In this document: positions 36,070-44,976 of the stretch, one piece after another
Layout: each line of letters begins with the position of its first letter
How positions within the stretch are numbered: the first letter of the stretch is position 1
Assembly: GCF_003352005.1 (NCBI RefSeq)
Contig: NZ_CP024848.1
Span: forward strand, 505,001 to 569,000
Length of the DNA stretch: 64,000 nt
Direction: 5' to 3'
From: Oceanobacillus zhaokaii
GTDB taxonomy: Bacteria > Bacillota > Bacilli > Bacillales > Amphibacillaceae
Notes under the pieces: generated by a model
The model's database searches: none
What the model was told of the DNA's origin: nothing
Seen by the model: the letters and a program-made list of their open reading frames with translations, nothing else
Made by a program: the position numbers and the translations under genes

Positions 36070-36234
36070 ATGGGTGCTTATATTATTGCTGGGGTTGCTT
36101 CGTTAGCTTTTGTAGCAATGGTTTTCTACCTTTCTATGAAACAGATATCGAAAGGATATAGCTATAAACACTCCATTGATCCGCTTCCAGATAACGAAAA
36201 CGAAAATAGTACAGAAATGGGCGAGATAAAATGA
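36070..36234 (+). CDS. small membrane protein, 54 aa, coupled to the oxidoreductase
   Basis: A 54-codon frame at ATG 36070 follows AGGGGAG (36053-36059) and ends with ATGA, overlapping the start of the Gfo/Idh/MocA gene (36231). It has one hydrophobic helix (residues 3-22), then a basic segment (KQISKGYSYKH) and an acidic tail. The overlap and ribosome site make it a convincing gene. I recognise no family; it may be a membrane-anchored accessory or simply a leader for coupled translation. Confidence 0.7.
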   Translation: MGAYIIAGVASLAFVAMVFYLSMKQISKGYSYKHSIDPLPDNENENSTEMGEIK

Positions 36235-37211
36235 AATTTTCTACAATTGGAACTAGCTGGATAACGGAAGCGTTTATTAAAGCTGCAAATCATTTTAAAG
36301 AAATGGAAATTGCATCTGTTTATTCCCGGTCAGAGGAAACGGCAAGAAGCTTTGCAACGAAGCACGGTGCGAAAGAATGGTTTACAAGTATAGAAGAGAT
36401 GCTAGAAACCAATATTGACTTTGTTTATATTGCATCACCAAATATCATGCATTATGAGCATGTGCTAGCATGTATTGAACATAAAAAGAACGTCTTTTGT
36501 GAGAAACCATTGGTATTAAATGAACAGCAATGGCAAGTGATTCAGGAACGTGCAAAGCAATATGATGTTTATGTTTTTGAAGGGTACAGGCATTTATTCT
36601 CACCAAACTTTAAAATACTGAAAGATTCTCTAAAGCAGATTGGACAGATTCGTAGTGTGATGCTCCAATATGTGCAGTATTCATCGAAATATGATGCATT
36701 TAAAGATGGAAACATTGCAAATGTATTTACGAAGGAGTTTGCAGGTGGAGCTCTTATGGATTTAGGGGTATACCCATTGAGTATGGCGATTGATTTATTT
36801 GGTGAACCGAATGATGTGTCCTATTTTCCAACTCTACTAGAAAATGGTATCGATGGAAGCGGAACTCTTGTATTAACATATGAAGCCTTCAATGTGACGA
36901 TTCTCTGCTCAAAAATTGCCCAAGCAAATATGCCATCGGAAATCCATGGGGAGGACGGATCAATCACAGTCGATCATATTGCTCCGATTAAACAACTAGC
37001 AGTCTATAACCGAAAGACAAAGGAAACTGTAAATGTTGCTGAAGAACAGCTGGATTTAGACATGGTTTATGAGGTAGAAGCGTTTCTTGGAATGGTGAAG
37101 GAAAGAAATATGGAGCATCATCAATTATGGCTAGAAAGAAGTAGATTGGTTGCCAAATGCTTAGAAGTTGCTAGAAAAAAACAGGGAAGCCTACTGTTTC
37201 CAGGAGAATAA
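36231..37211 (+). CDS. Gfo/Idh/MocA family oxidoreductase
   Basis: An NAD(P)-dependent oxidoreductase of 326 residues. The N-terminal Rossmann part (1-120) starts FSTIGTSWITEAFIKAA, with YIASPNIMHYEHVLACIEH and the dinucleotide/sugar-site EKPLVLNE. The C-terminal part (about 125-325) has GGALMDLGVYPLSMAIDLFG, which carries the usual substrate-site residues. Family members act on sugars, inositols or diols; the substrate is unknown. It overlaps the 54-aa membrane protein by four bases. Confidence 0.93.
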   Translation: MKFSTIGTSWITEAFIKAANHFKEMEIASVYSRSEETARSFATKHGAKEWFTSIEEMLETNIDFVYIASPNIMHYEHVLACIEHKKNVFCEKPLVLNEQQWQVIQERAKQYDVYVFEGYRHLFSPNFKILKDSLKQIGQIRSVMLQYVQYSSKYDAFKDGNIANVFTKEFAGGALMDLGVYPLSMAIDLFGEPNDVSYFPTLLENGIDGSGTLVLTYEAFNVTILCSKIAQANMPSEIHGEDGSITVDHIAPIKQLAVYNRKTKETVNVAEEQLDLDMVYEVEAFLGMVKERNMEHHQLWLERSRLVAKCLEVARKKQGSLLFPGE

Positions 37212-37243
37212 AACAGATCGCACTATTAGTGCGATCTGTTTGT
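37210..37243. terminator. bidirectional terminator overlapping the dioxygenase 3' end
   Basis: AAACAGATCGCAC and GTGCGATCTGTTT make a 13-bp stem with a 5-base loop. The convergent dioxygenase stop codon (37226) lies within it. Confidence 0.82.
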
Positions 37244-38203
37244 ATATAATGGAGAAACTTTCGCTTCAATCTTCGAGCGTTGGTTTTCAAGATAGGGTGG
37301 AAGTGCTAATGCTTCACCTAAATGTTCGACATCTTCATCCACTGAAAATCCTGGACCATCTGTTGCAAGCTCAAATAAAATGCCGTTTGCATCTCTAAAG
37401 TATACCGATTTAAAGTAAAAACGTTCCACTAATCCTGAGTTTGGAAGCTGGATTTCTTCTAGGCGGTTTTTCCATTTTATTAGTTCATCATTATTATCTA
37501 CGCGTAACGCCACGTGGTGGACACTACCTCTTCCTGGACGTTCTTGAGGTAAATCATCGCGCACTTCTAAATGTATCTCTGCACCTGTTCCACCTTCACC
37601 TGTAGAGAATATAAGTATATCTGCTTGACCTGAAACAGAATTCGGATAGCTGCCGGTCTGTTTAAAGGTAAGGAGCTCCGTTAAGATGCGGATGGTTGCA
37701 TCAGGCTTTCTAACTGTTAGTTTCGTTGGACCAAGGCCAATAATACCCTTATCAGCTGGGACACTGCTATGCTCCCAGACCTTACCACCAGAAACACCTT
37801 GATTGGTTTCATCTGAAACTAATGTTAAACGCTGTCCTTCAGGATCGCGGAAGTTGATGATATTACGCTCTCCTTGCCTCATAATCCCATCGTGGTCAAC
37901 ATTGAATTCTGTTAATCGTTCCTGCCAATATTTTAAAGCAGTATTATCTGGCACACGCAGTGATGTTCCAGAGATACTGCTTGTTCCTGGATATGTATGC
38001 CCGGCATTTGGTATTTCAAAGAAGGTGAAATCGGTGCCGGGATTACCAACCTCATCTGCATAGAATAGATGATACATTGAGGTATCATCCTGATTGACAG
38101 TCTTCTTAACAAGCCTCATCCCGAGCACTTCTGTATAAAAATGGAAGTTTTTCTTTGCATTTGCAGTAATTGCAGATACGTGGTGGACGCCTTTTATTTC
38201 CAT
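37226..38203 (-). CDS. ring-cleaving dioxygenase, VOC family (MhqO/MhqA-like)
   Basis: A metal-dependent extradiol-type dioxygenase of 325 residues with two vicinal-oxygen-chelate modules. The expected metal ligands are in IKGVHHVSAI, in SVHHVALRV and in GILFELATDGPGF. It is closest to the B. subtilis MhqA/MhqE/MhqO proteins, which are induced by quinones and thiol-reactive electrophiles. No MhqR-like regulator is nearby. ATG 38203 has TAGGAGGAATATT upstream. Confidence 0.92.
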   Translation of the reverse strand: MEIKGVHHVSAITANAKKNFHFYTEVLGMRLVKKTVNQDDTSMYHLFYADEVGNPGTDFTFFEIPNAGHTYPGTSSISGTSLRVPDNTALKYWQERLTEFNVDHDGIMRQGERNIINFRDPEGQRLTLVSDETNQGVSGGKVWEHSSVPADKGIIGLGPTKLTVRKPDATIRILTELLTFKQTGSYPNSVSGQADILIFSTGEGGTGAEIHLEVRDDLPQERPGRGSVHHVALRVDNNDELIKWKNRLEEIQLPNSGLVERFYFKSVYFRDANGILFELATDGPGFSVDEDVEHLGEALALPPYLENQRSKIEAKVSPLYTNRSH

Positions 38204-38233
38204 AATATTCCTCCTAATTTTACAACGTTAACT

Positions 38234-38815
38234 TTATCCGTTGATATCTATTACTTCAGTAGCTGGACGCATTCCATCTTGTAACTGGCGAATACTTAGT
38301 CCAAAGGTCATTTGCAGATGTGGATAATCTTTGAAACCTGACCAATCTCCACCCCATTCGAAGCCTAAATCCTTCGCAAGGTCGGCAACTTCGAACCAAT
38401 CGGATTCGCCATTATTATTTCCATCAAATGTTGTATCCCAAATATAATCGCCAGCTTCATTTATTAGTGCATAGTCGATTGCTAATCCATAATTATGATA
38501 GGTTTCCCCAGCTCTTGCGTTTGTAACGATATTACCTTGTGTGGTTCTTCCACGTTCATATAATGCATTCTGTTCTTCGAATGTACGGATTTCATCAGTA
38601 ATTACGAGATTGATATTTAAATCTGTAGCTTGCTGCAGCAATAAATTTTTCTTTTCCTCCACTAGTGGGTGGAGCTGTGTTGGTTGTGGGGCGTCTTCTC
38701 CTAAATATAAATAATTATTATCAATTGATCGATTATAGAAGAATCCAAGAATAATAAGAAAGAGGAAGATGAGTCCCCAAGTTATGATCAATTTGCTGAA
38801 TTTCTTCACGTACAA
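38234..38815 (-). CDS. membrane-anchored M15 peptidase (CwlK-like L-Ala-D-Glu / D,D-peptidase)
   Basis: A zinc peptidase of 193 residues acting on cell-wall peptides. An N-terminal membrane anchor (about 8-27) leads into the M15C/VanY-like domain. Its motifs are TDEIRTFEEQNALYERGR, the zinc-site TYHNYGLAIDYAL (His-x6-Asp), GFEWGGDW and the second His in DYPHLQM. This matches CwlK of B. subtilis, an L-alanyl-D-glutamate endopeptidase. The start has AAGGAGAAA upstream. It lies 30 bp before the dioxygenase and may be co-transcribed, without a clear functional link. Confidence 0.9.
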   Translation of the reverse strand: MYVKKFSKLIITWGLIFLFLIILGFFYNRSIDNNYLYLGEDAPQPTQLHPLVEEKKNLLLQQATDLNINLVITDEIRTFEEQNALYERGRTTQGNIVTNARAGETYHNYGLAIDYALINEAGDYIWDTTFDGNNNGESDWFEVADLAKDLGFEWGGDWSGFKDYPHLQMTFGLSIRQLQDGMRPATEVIDING

Positions 38816-38913
38816 AATTTCTCCTTCATGTAGCTATATATCTATTATATCAGATTTCAAACTGCATCGCTTTCTGGAATTCTTGACAAAGGAAGGAAGA
38901 TGCTTAAAAAAAC

Positions 38914-38976
38914 TTGACTAATAAAGCGGTTGCAATTAAGATAAATTAATAGTTTGTTTAATAAACAAACTATTAA
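38914..38976 (+). promoter_or_regulatory. promoter followed by a 31-bp perfect palindrome (operator-like)
   Basis: TTGACT (38914-38919) and TAAGAT (38937-38942) lie 17 bp apart. Directly downstream, 38946-38976 is a palindrome with 15 paired positions on each side of one central base; its core is AGTTTGTTTAATAAACAAAC. No T tract follows, so it looks like a repressor operator (TetR-type length), not a terminator. The next gene is 330 bp away and no regulator gene is adjacent. The rest of the 491-bp gap 38816-39306 is A/T-rich without other clear signals. Confidence 0.6.
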
Positions 38977-39306
38977 AACGAGATAGAAAGTTTTAATATG
39001 TAATCCTCAATCTAATTTAGCTAGTCATTGCAAATCGGAAAGATACGTATATTTACATTTAACAAAAATACAATAGAAAAGGTTATGTAACATGGAAAAT
39101 ATTTTGAAAAATATTCTTACTTATAAATTGCAATATGACTGATAGCTAAAACTTAAAAAACAGCCAATTTATTCAAAGAAAGACACATGTTTCTTGAGAA
39201 TTGATGATAGAATGTGGAGTAGTGATTTGTACTGAGAGTCAAACGAGGTAAGCGGCTAAATATATAAGTAATCCATAACTAAAAAATCTAATAGGAGAAT
39301 TATCAT

Positions 39307-40908
39307 ATGAATAAAAGTTTACTTTTCATTACAGTAACATTAGTTCTTTCAATTCTTATATTAAGTGCTTGTTCTGCTAAAGGAAACGTAGGGCAACAAG
39401 ATAGACAACAGGTAAAAGATGAATTGATTCTAGCGATTGGTGGGGAACCAGAAGATGGATTTGACCCAACAACAGGGTGGGGACGATACGGTTCACCACT
39501 GTTTCAAAGTACATTACTAAAGTATGACAAAGATTTTAATATCGAGAATGATCTAGCAACTGATTACAATGTAAGTGAAGACGGTAAAACATGGACAGTA
39601 GGACTTCGTGATGATGTGAAGTTCTCCGACGGGGAATCTCTTACTGCTGATGACGTTGTATTTACATTTGAAACCGCTAAAACTAGTGGCTCGGTTATTG
39701 ACTTAAGCAATTTGGAAAAAGTTGAAAGTATGGATAATCATACCGTGCAATTTACATTGGTTGAACCAGCATCTACTTTTATTTATTTACTTGTATCAAC
39801 TGGAATTGTACCTGAACATGCTTATGACGATACTTACAATGAAAACCCGATTGGCTCTGGACCATTTACACTCGTACAATGGGATAAAGGACAACAAATT
39901 ATTGTTGAGGAAAATCCTTATTATTATGGAGAAAAGCCATCTTTTAGTAAGCTAACATTTTTATTTTTAGCTGAAGATGCTGCTTTTGCGGCTGCTAAAG
40001 CAGGAGAAGTTGATGTCGTATCTGTACCGCCAACCTTCGCTAAAGAAGAAGTTGAAGGTATGGAGTTAGTTAAATTGGATACCGTTGATAATCGTGGCGT
40101 TATGTTCCCATATGTCCCTGCAGGTGAAGTGACAGATACAGGAGCACCAATCGGAAATGATGTAACGGCGGATATAGCAATCCGAAAAGCAATAAATGTT
40201 GGCGTTGATCGTCAGGCGTTTGTTGATGGTGTAGTCGAAGGATTTGGAACACCAGCATACTCTGTTGCTGACAATCTTCCATGGTGGAATCCTCATACAG
40301 TGATAGAGGATAATAATGTGGAGCAGGCAAAGCAATTATTAGATGAAGCCGGCTGGAAAGAAAATGAAAATGGTATTAGGGAAAAAGACGGATTAGCAGC
40401 AGAATTCACCTTATTGTATCCAGCGGGTGATCAAATCCGCCAATCCCTATCCATTCTTTTTGCCGATATGATGAAACCGCTTGGGATTGATGTCAGTACA
40501 GAAGGGAAAAGCTGGAATGAATTAGAAAATCTAATGTACTCGAACCCAGTGATGATGGGCTGGGGAAGTCATGATCCAATCGAAATGTTTAATTTATATA
40601 GCAGTGGAACAAGAGGAATTGGCTATTATAATGCCAACTACTATGCAAATGATGTTGTCGATGAATATATGAATCAAGCATTGCATGCGACAACAGAAGA
40701 AGAGGCAAAAAGCTACTGGCAAAAAGCGCAGTGGGACGGAGAAACAGGCTTCTCAGCACAGGGTGACGCCCCGTGGGCATGGCTCGTAAATATCCAACAT
40801 TTATATTTTGTGAATGAAGACTTAGAAATTGGTGAACAGAAGATACAGCCACATGGGCATGGCTGGCCAGTTACTGATATTATTGAGCAGTGGCATTGGA
40901 AAGAGTAA
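39307..40908 (+). CDS. peptide/nickel-type ABC transporter substrate-binding lipoprotein
   Basis: The extracellular receptor of a Dpp/Nik-type importer, 533 residues (SBP_bac_5 family). The signal peptide ends in the lipobox LSAC (Cys21). The domain I motif GKTWTVGLRDDVKFSDGESL is typical, as is NPIGSGPFTLVQWDKGQ. The C-terminus HGHGWPVTDIIEQWHW is His/Trp rich, which could point to a metal or metal chelate ligand, but peptide is equally possible. ATG 39307 follows AGGAGAATTATC. It is the first gene of a five-gene run ending with a PlsY-like protein. Confidence 0.88.
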   Translation: MNKSLLFITVTLVLSILILSACSAKGNVGQQDRQQVKDELILAIGGEPEDGFDPTTGWGRYGSPLFQSTLLKYDKDFNIENDLATDYNVSEDGKTWTVGLRDDVKFSDGESLTADDVVFTFETAKTSGSVIDLSNLEKVESMDNHTVQFTLVEPASTFIYLLVSTGIVPEHAYDDTYNENPIGSGPFTLVQWDKGQQIIVEENPYYYGEKPSFSKLTFLFLAEDAAFAAAKAGEVDVVSVPPTFAKEEVEGMELVKLDTVDNRGVMFPYVPAGEVTDTGAPIGNDVTADIAIRKAINVGVDRQAFVDGVVEGFGTPAYSVADNLPWWNPHTVIEDNNVEQAKQLLDEAGWKENENGIREKDGLAAEFTLLYPAGDQIRQSLSILFADMMKPLGIDVSTEGKSWNELENLMYSNPVMMGWGSHDPIEMFNLYSSGTRGIGYYNANYYANDVVDEYMNQALHATTEEEAKSYWQKAQWDGETGFSAQGDAPWAWLVNIQHLYFVNEDLEIGEQKIQPHGHGWPVTDIIEQWHWKE

Positions 40909-40929
40909 CAATTAATAAAATTTATTTAT

Positions 40930-40949
40930 GGAGGACTTTTATGTCCTCC
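40930..40949 (+). other. intercistronic hairpin between receptor and permease genes
   Basis: GGAGGAC (40930-40936) and GTCCTCC (40943-40949) form a 7-bp G+C-rich stem with a six-base loop but lack a T tract. Such hairpins after binding-protein genes often stabilise the 5' message, so the receptor is made in excess. That role is inferred. Confidence 0.55.
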
Positions 40950-40999
40950 TAATTATAAATTTGGGATCAGGATTAAAGCTGTGAGAAAGGAGATAGAAA

Positions 41000-41989
41000 T
41001 TGTACTATCAACAACTTGCATTATACATTCTTAAAAAATTTGGGAAATTAATAACATTATTAGTAGCAGTTAGCATTCTATCCTTCACGCTGATTAGTCT
41101 TTCTCCGATAGATCCTATTAGGTCCTATATAGGTGCAGATATGACAAGAGTAAGCCCGGAACAACGAGAGAATATCGCGGAATATTGGGGCTTGAATGAG
41201 TCGAAAGTACAGCAGTTTCTGAATTGGGGAAGTCATTTATTGCAGGGGGATTTAGGTACATCCTTGTTATATCGTAGTCCGGTAGCTGCTATTATAGCCG
41301 AAAGATTCCTGGCTTCATTAGCATTAATGGGATTGGCCTGGGTGTTCTCAGGCCTTTTTGGTTTTATAATTGGCAGTATCGCTGGTATGAAAGAGGGAAC
41401 ATGGATTGATAGAATCATCAAGGGTTATTGTTATACCCTCGCATCAACACCTGCGTTTTGGTTAGGACTATTATTAGTGACGATTTTTTCTGTTAGCTTA
41501 GGCTGGTTTCCAATTGGACTAGGAACACCAGCGGGCGTATTAGCAGGAGACGTTTCTATATTTGAGCGCCTGCGACATTTATTTTTACCTGCACTAACAT
41601 TGAGTATTGTTAGTGTGGCAAACGTTGCCTTACATACGAGGCAAAAGCTAATTGAGGTGCTTGAAAGCGATTATGTCCGTTATGCAAATGCTAAAGGAGA
41701 GCATGGATTTATATTGTTCAGGCGCCATGGAGTACGTAATATAGCATTACCTGCAATTTCGCTGCATTTTGCCTCTTTCGGTGAGCTTTTTGGGGGAGCG
41801 GTATTAGCAGAACAAGTCTTTTCCTATCCTGGTCTAGGTCAAGCAGTAGTGCAGGCTGGATTAGGTGGAGATATCCCACTGTTGTTAGGAATTGTTTTAT
41901 TCATGACGATTTTCGTATTTATAGGAAATTTAATAGCTGATACCCTCTATAAACTGGTTGATCCACGCATTAGAAGGAGGGATTTCTAA
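41000..41989 (+). CDS. ABC transporter permease (DppB/NikB type)
   Basis: First membrane subunit, 329 residues with six likely helices. It begins at TTG 41000 behind AAAGGAGATAGAAA. The N-terminal helix is followed by the long extracytoplasmic segment typical of DppB/OppB. The ATPase-contact (EAA) loop reads DYVRYANAKGEHGFILFRRH, and the C-terminal LADTLYKLVDPRIR is characteristic. The stop codon overlaps the next permease start. Confidence 0.93.
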   Translation: MYYQQLALYILKKFGKLITLLVAVSILSFTLISLSPIDPIRSYIGADMTRVSPEQRENIAEYWGLNESKVQQFLNWGSHLLQGDLGTSLLYRSPVAAIIAERFLASLALMGLAWVFSGLFGFIIGSIAGMKEGTWIDRIIKGYCYTLASTPAFWLGLLLVTIFSVSLGWFPIGLGTPAGVLAGDVSIFERLRHLFLPALTLSIVSVANVALHTRQKLIEVLESDYVRYANAKGEHGFILFRRHGVRNIALPAISLHFASFGELFGGAVLAEQVFSYPGLGQAVVQAGLGGDIPLLLGIVLFMTIFVFIGNLIADTLYKLVDPRIRRRDF

Positions 41990-42825
41990 TGAAGGGGATA
42001 ACAGAGAAATTAAATCTTAGACAACGAACGATAACAAAAATTATTCTAGCAATCCTACTTCTAGCTGCGATCATTGTCAGTGGCTTGCTAATCGGTAATG
42101 AAAAACTTTCGATTCAGTTGGATATGAAAAATAGTGCACCATCTCTAGCACATCTATTTGGTACAGATTGGTTAGGACGTGACATGCTTGCACGTACTTT
42201 GAAGGGACTTACAATCAGCCTCGGAGTGGGATTACTTGCTGCATTTCTGAGCTCGTTAATTGCACTAGTCTTAGGTTTATTAGCCTCATGGAATAAAAGA
42301 ATGGATGCACTCGTTACATGGCTAATTGATCTCTTTTTGAGTGTTCCGCACCTTGTATTGCTAATCTTAATCTCATTTGCTGTTGGTGGCGGGTTTACAG
42401 GCGTTGTAATAGGACTTTCGCTTACACATTGGCCAAGTCTGACAAGATTATTAAGAGGAGAAATGCTGCAAATAAAGTCAGCAGAATATGTAGGAATCTC
42501 AAGGCGACTAGGAAAAAGCAGATGGTGGATTGCAAGGCATCATTTAATTCCGCATTTATTGCCCCAATTATTTGTTGGCATGGTACTATTATTCCCACAT
42601 GCGATTTTACATGAGGCAGCCATTACATTTCTTGGGTTCGGGTTATCAACAGAACAGCCAGCAATTGGGATTATTTTATCAGAATCAATGCGTTATCTGT
42701 CAACTGGCATGTGGTGGCTTGCATTCTTCCCAGGGTTTTCGCTATTAATTATGGTTGGCATCTTTGATATACTAGGGAAAAATATACGGAAATTAATAGA
42801 TCCATTTCACGGACAGAAAGGGTGA
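41989..42825 (+). CDS. ABC transporter permease (DppC/NikC type)
   Basis: Second membrane subunit, 278 residues with six likely helices. Typical DppC/NikC features are HLFGTDWLGRDMLARTLKG near the N-terminus, the EAA loop AEYVGISRRLGKSRWWIARH, HEAAITFLGFGL and the C-terminal FDILGKNIRKLIDP. Start and stop of the two permeases overlap by one base, and the fused ATPase gene follows after 14 bases. Confidence 0.93.
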   Translation: MKGITEKLNLRQRTITKIILAILLLAAIIVSGLLIGNEKLSIQLDMKNSAPSLAHLFGTDWLGRDMLARTLKGLTISLGVGLLAAFLSSLIALVLGLLASWNKRMDALVTWLIDLFLSVPHLVLLILISFAVGGGFTGVVIGLSLTHWPSLTRLLRGEMLQIKSAEYVGISRRLGKSRWWIARHHLIPHLLPQLFVGMVLLFPHAILHEAAITFLGFGLSTEQPAIGIILSESMRYLSTGMWWLAFFPGFSLLIMVGIFDILGKNIRKLIDPFHGQKG

Positions 42826-42839
42826 GAAGGGGTTAGCGT

Positions 42840-44291
42840 ATGGAAAAAAAAAGAAGCAGTAAGCCATTATTAGAAGTGAAGGACTTTTCCCTCTCCTTTC
42901 GTCAATATAAAAAAGGACTACATGAAACCAAATTGCAAGTCGTACGTAATTTAAATATGTGTATTCGTGAAGGGGAAATTATTGCAATTGTTGGTGCAAG
43001 CGGCTCGGGGAAAAGTCTGCTTGCAAATGCAATCCTCGGTATTCTCCCCGCTAATACCATTCAACATGGGGAACTTAATTATAAAGGAATTCCACTTACT
43101 AGCGAAAAACAGAAACAAATTCGTGGAAAGGAAATTGCGCTAATTCCCCAATCTGTAAATGCACTTGATCCTCTAATGGAGACAGCGAAGCAAGTGCAAG
43201 CTGTGATACGTGAAGGAAATAGGCAGGAAATCCAGGAGAATATTTTTCTTGATGTAGGATTGCCGATTGAAACGGGAAAGAAATATCCATTTGAACTATC
43301 AGGAGGTATGGCAAGACGTGTTCTTGCAGCAGTGGCGATGGTTAGTGGGGCAGATTTGATTATTGCTGATGAGCCAACACCAGGGTTAGATCCGAAAGCA
43401 CTAAATGAAACGGTAGCAATAATCAAGCAGCTTGCAGCAGCTGGAAAAGGTGTTATGTTTATTACACATGATATTGATACGGCAGTAAAAATTGCGGATA
43501 AGGTTGTTGTTTTTAATCAAGGAGAAACAGTTGAAATTGCGGATGTGGCAGACTTTTCAGGACATGGTGACAAGTTAAAGCATCCCTTCACAAAAGCATT
43601 ATGGAATGCATTACCGCAAAATGATTTCTGGGGGAATGATCTACCAGAGGAAATCGAGGCAAATACGAAATCGTCGGCAGAACGATTAGAAATTGATGGC
43701 ATAACCTTTCGTTATAAAAAGGGTCCCTATCTTTTTAAAAATCTACATTTAGTTGTTAATCCCGGCGAGGTAGTTGGCATACATGGCTATAGTGGTTCGG
43801 GAAAAACAACAATGGCACAGATTATTGCTGGGTATATAAAAGCAGAAACAGGAAATGTATTGGTAGATAGAAAGAAAGGAAAGCATTCAGGAATGAATCC
43901 TGTTCAACTCATCTGGCAGCATCCAGAGAAGGCAATAAATCCAAGATGGCAAATGAAGAAGGTGCTTGCGGAGTGCGGAATGTTAGACAATGAGCTTCTT
44001 GCAGAATTAGGAATCAAACAGGAATGGTTCTCACGTTATCCTAGCGAGTTATCTGGTGGTGAATTACAACGATTCTGTGTTGCACGTGCATTACATCTGA
44101 ATGTAAAGTACATTATTGCTGATGAAATCACAACAATGCTAGATGCAATTACACAAGCAAGGCTTTGGAAAACAATCGTAAAGCTTGCAAAAATGAGAAG
44201 TGTAGGGGTACTTGTAATTAGTCATGACGTGCAGCTTCTAAATAAAATATGTGACAGACAAATAGACTTTGAGGATATTACGAATGTGTAA
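42840..44291 (+). CDS. fused two-domain ABC transporter ATPase (DppD-DppF/NikD-NikE type)
   Basis: One polypeptide of 483 residues carries both ATPases of the importer, which are usually two genes. Domain 1 (about 5-250) has Walker A GASGSGKSL, signature LSGGMARRV and Walker B LIIADEPTPGLD. Domain 2 (about 285-483) has Walker A GYSGSGKTT, signature LSGGELQRF and Walker B YIIADEITTMLD, where Ile replaces the usual Pro after the catalytic Glu. The C-terminal Dpp/Opp extensions with the oligopeptide tail are short. The fusion enforces 1:1 stoichiometry. The substrate is unknown. Confidence 0.92.
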   Translation: MEKKRSSKPLLEVKDFSLSFRQYKKGLHETKLQVVRNLNMCIREGEIIAIVGASGSGKSLLANAILGILPANTIQHGELNYKGIPLTSEKQKQIRGKEIALIPQSVNALDPLMETAKQVQAVIREGNRQEIQENIFLDVGLPIETGKKYPFELSGGMARRVLAAVAMVSGADLIIADEPTPGLDPKALNETVAIIKQLAAAGKGVMFITHDIDTAVKIADKVVVFNQGETVEIADVADFSGHGDKLKHPFTKALWNALPQNDFWGNDLPEEIEANTKSSAERLEIDGITFRYKKGPYLFKNLHLVVNPGEVVGIHGYSGSGKTTMAQIIAGYIKAETGNVLVDRKKGKHSGMNPVQLIWQHPEKAINPRWQMKKVLAECGMLDNELLAELGIKQEWFSRYPSELSGGELQRFCVARALHLNVKYIIADEITTMLDAITQARLWKTIVKLAKMRSVGVLVISHDVQLLNKICDRQIDFEDITNV

Positions 44292-44308
44292 AGAAGAGGA
44301 GGGGCAGT

Positions 44309-44932
44309 ATGTATTATGTGATCGCTAGTCTAATTGGGTATCTATTTGGCTGCATTCATGGTTCTCAATTGGTGGGGAAATATAAGAAGGTTGATATAAA
44401 AAATGCAGGCGTCAAAAATGCTGGTGCATCGAATACGACAATTTTACTTGGGTGGAAGTATGGCATTTTAGTTGCTTTTATCGATATTTTCAAAGCGACA
44501 ATAGCAATCTTACTGGTATTATTTATTTTAAATGAAAATGGCATTGTCGGTGAAAGTCAAACATTATTCGTTTATATAACGGCATTATTTGTTATTATTG
44601 GTCATAATTATCCCATTACAATGAGATTCAGTGGTGGGAAAGGAACGGCATCACTCGTTGGTGCATTACTTGCAATCGATTGGAAGGTTGCAGTAATTGG
44701 CATTGGGATTTTACTTCTGTTTACGTTTACGACTGATTATTTAGTAGTTGGTGTCTTATTCATGTATCTTTCCTTTTTGGTTACAACCTATATATTCTTC
44801 GGAATGGAACCAGCAATCATCGTCGTGTTATTATCAATATTAAGTGTTATGAAACATATAGAAAATTATAAACGGATATTTAATAAGGAAGAGACGAAGT
44901 TATCCAGTATGTTTAAGAAAAAAGTATCCTAG
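44309..44932 (+). CDS. glycerol-3-phosphate acyltransferase, PlsY family
   Basis: PlsY-type enzymes acylate glycerol-3-phosphate with acyl-phosphate at the start of phospholipid synthesis. The 207 residues contain five or more hydrophobic helices and the three PlsY motifs in diverged form: IGYLFGCIHGSQLVGK, NAGASNTTILLGWK (usual form GSGNxGxTNxxRxxG) and GHNYPITMRFSGGKGTAS. The changes in motif 2 suggest a second, specialised copy in place of the housekeeping PlsY. It starts 17 bp after the fused ATPase and may belong to the transporter transcript. Confidence 0.85.
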   Translation: MYYVIASLIGYLFGCIHGSQLVGKYKKVDIKNAGVKNAGASNTTILLGWKYGILVAFIDIFKATIAILLVLFILNENGIVGESQTLFVYITALFVIIGHNYPITMRFSGGKGTASLVGALLAIDWKVAVIGIGILLLFTFTTDYLVVGVLFMYLSFLVTTYIFFGMEPAIIVVLLSILSVMKHIENYKRIFNKEETKLSSMFKKKVS

Positions 44933-44976
44933 GCAGATAAGAAGGTTTGCTAATAGTTTGATGATTGGAGGAAATG

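Noticed and set aside
36231..38815. Possible quinone-detoxification operon linking the oxidoreductase, dioxygenase and CwlK-like gene
   Set aside because: The oxidoreductase is on the opposite strand and convergent with a terminator between, and the peptidase has no logical link to quinones.
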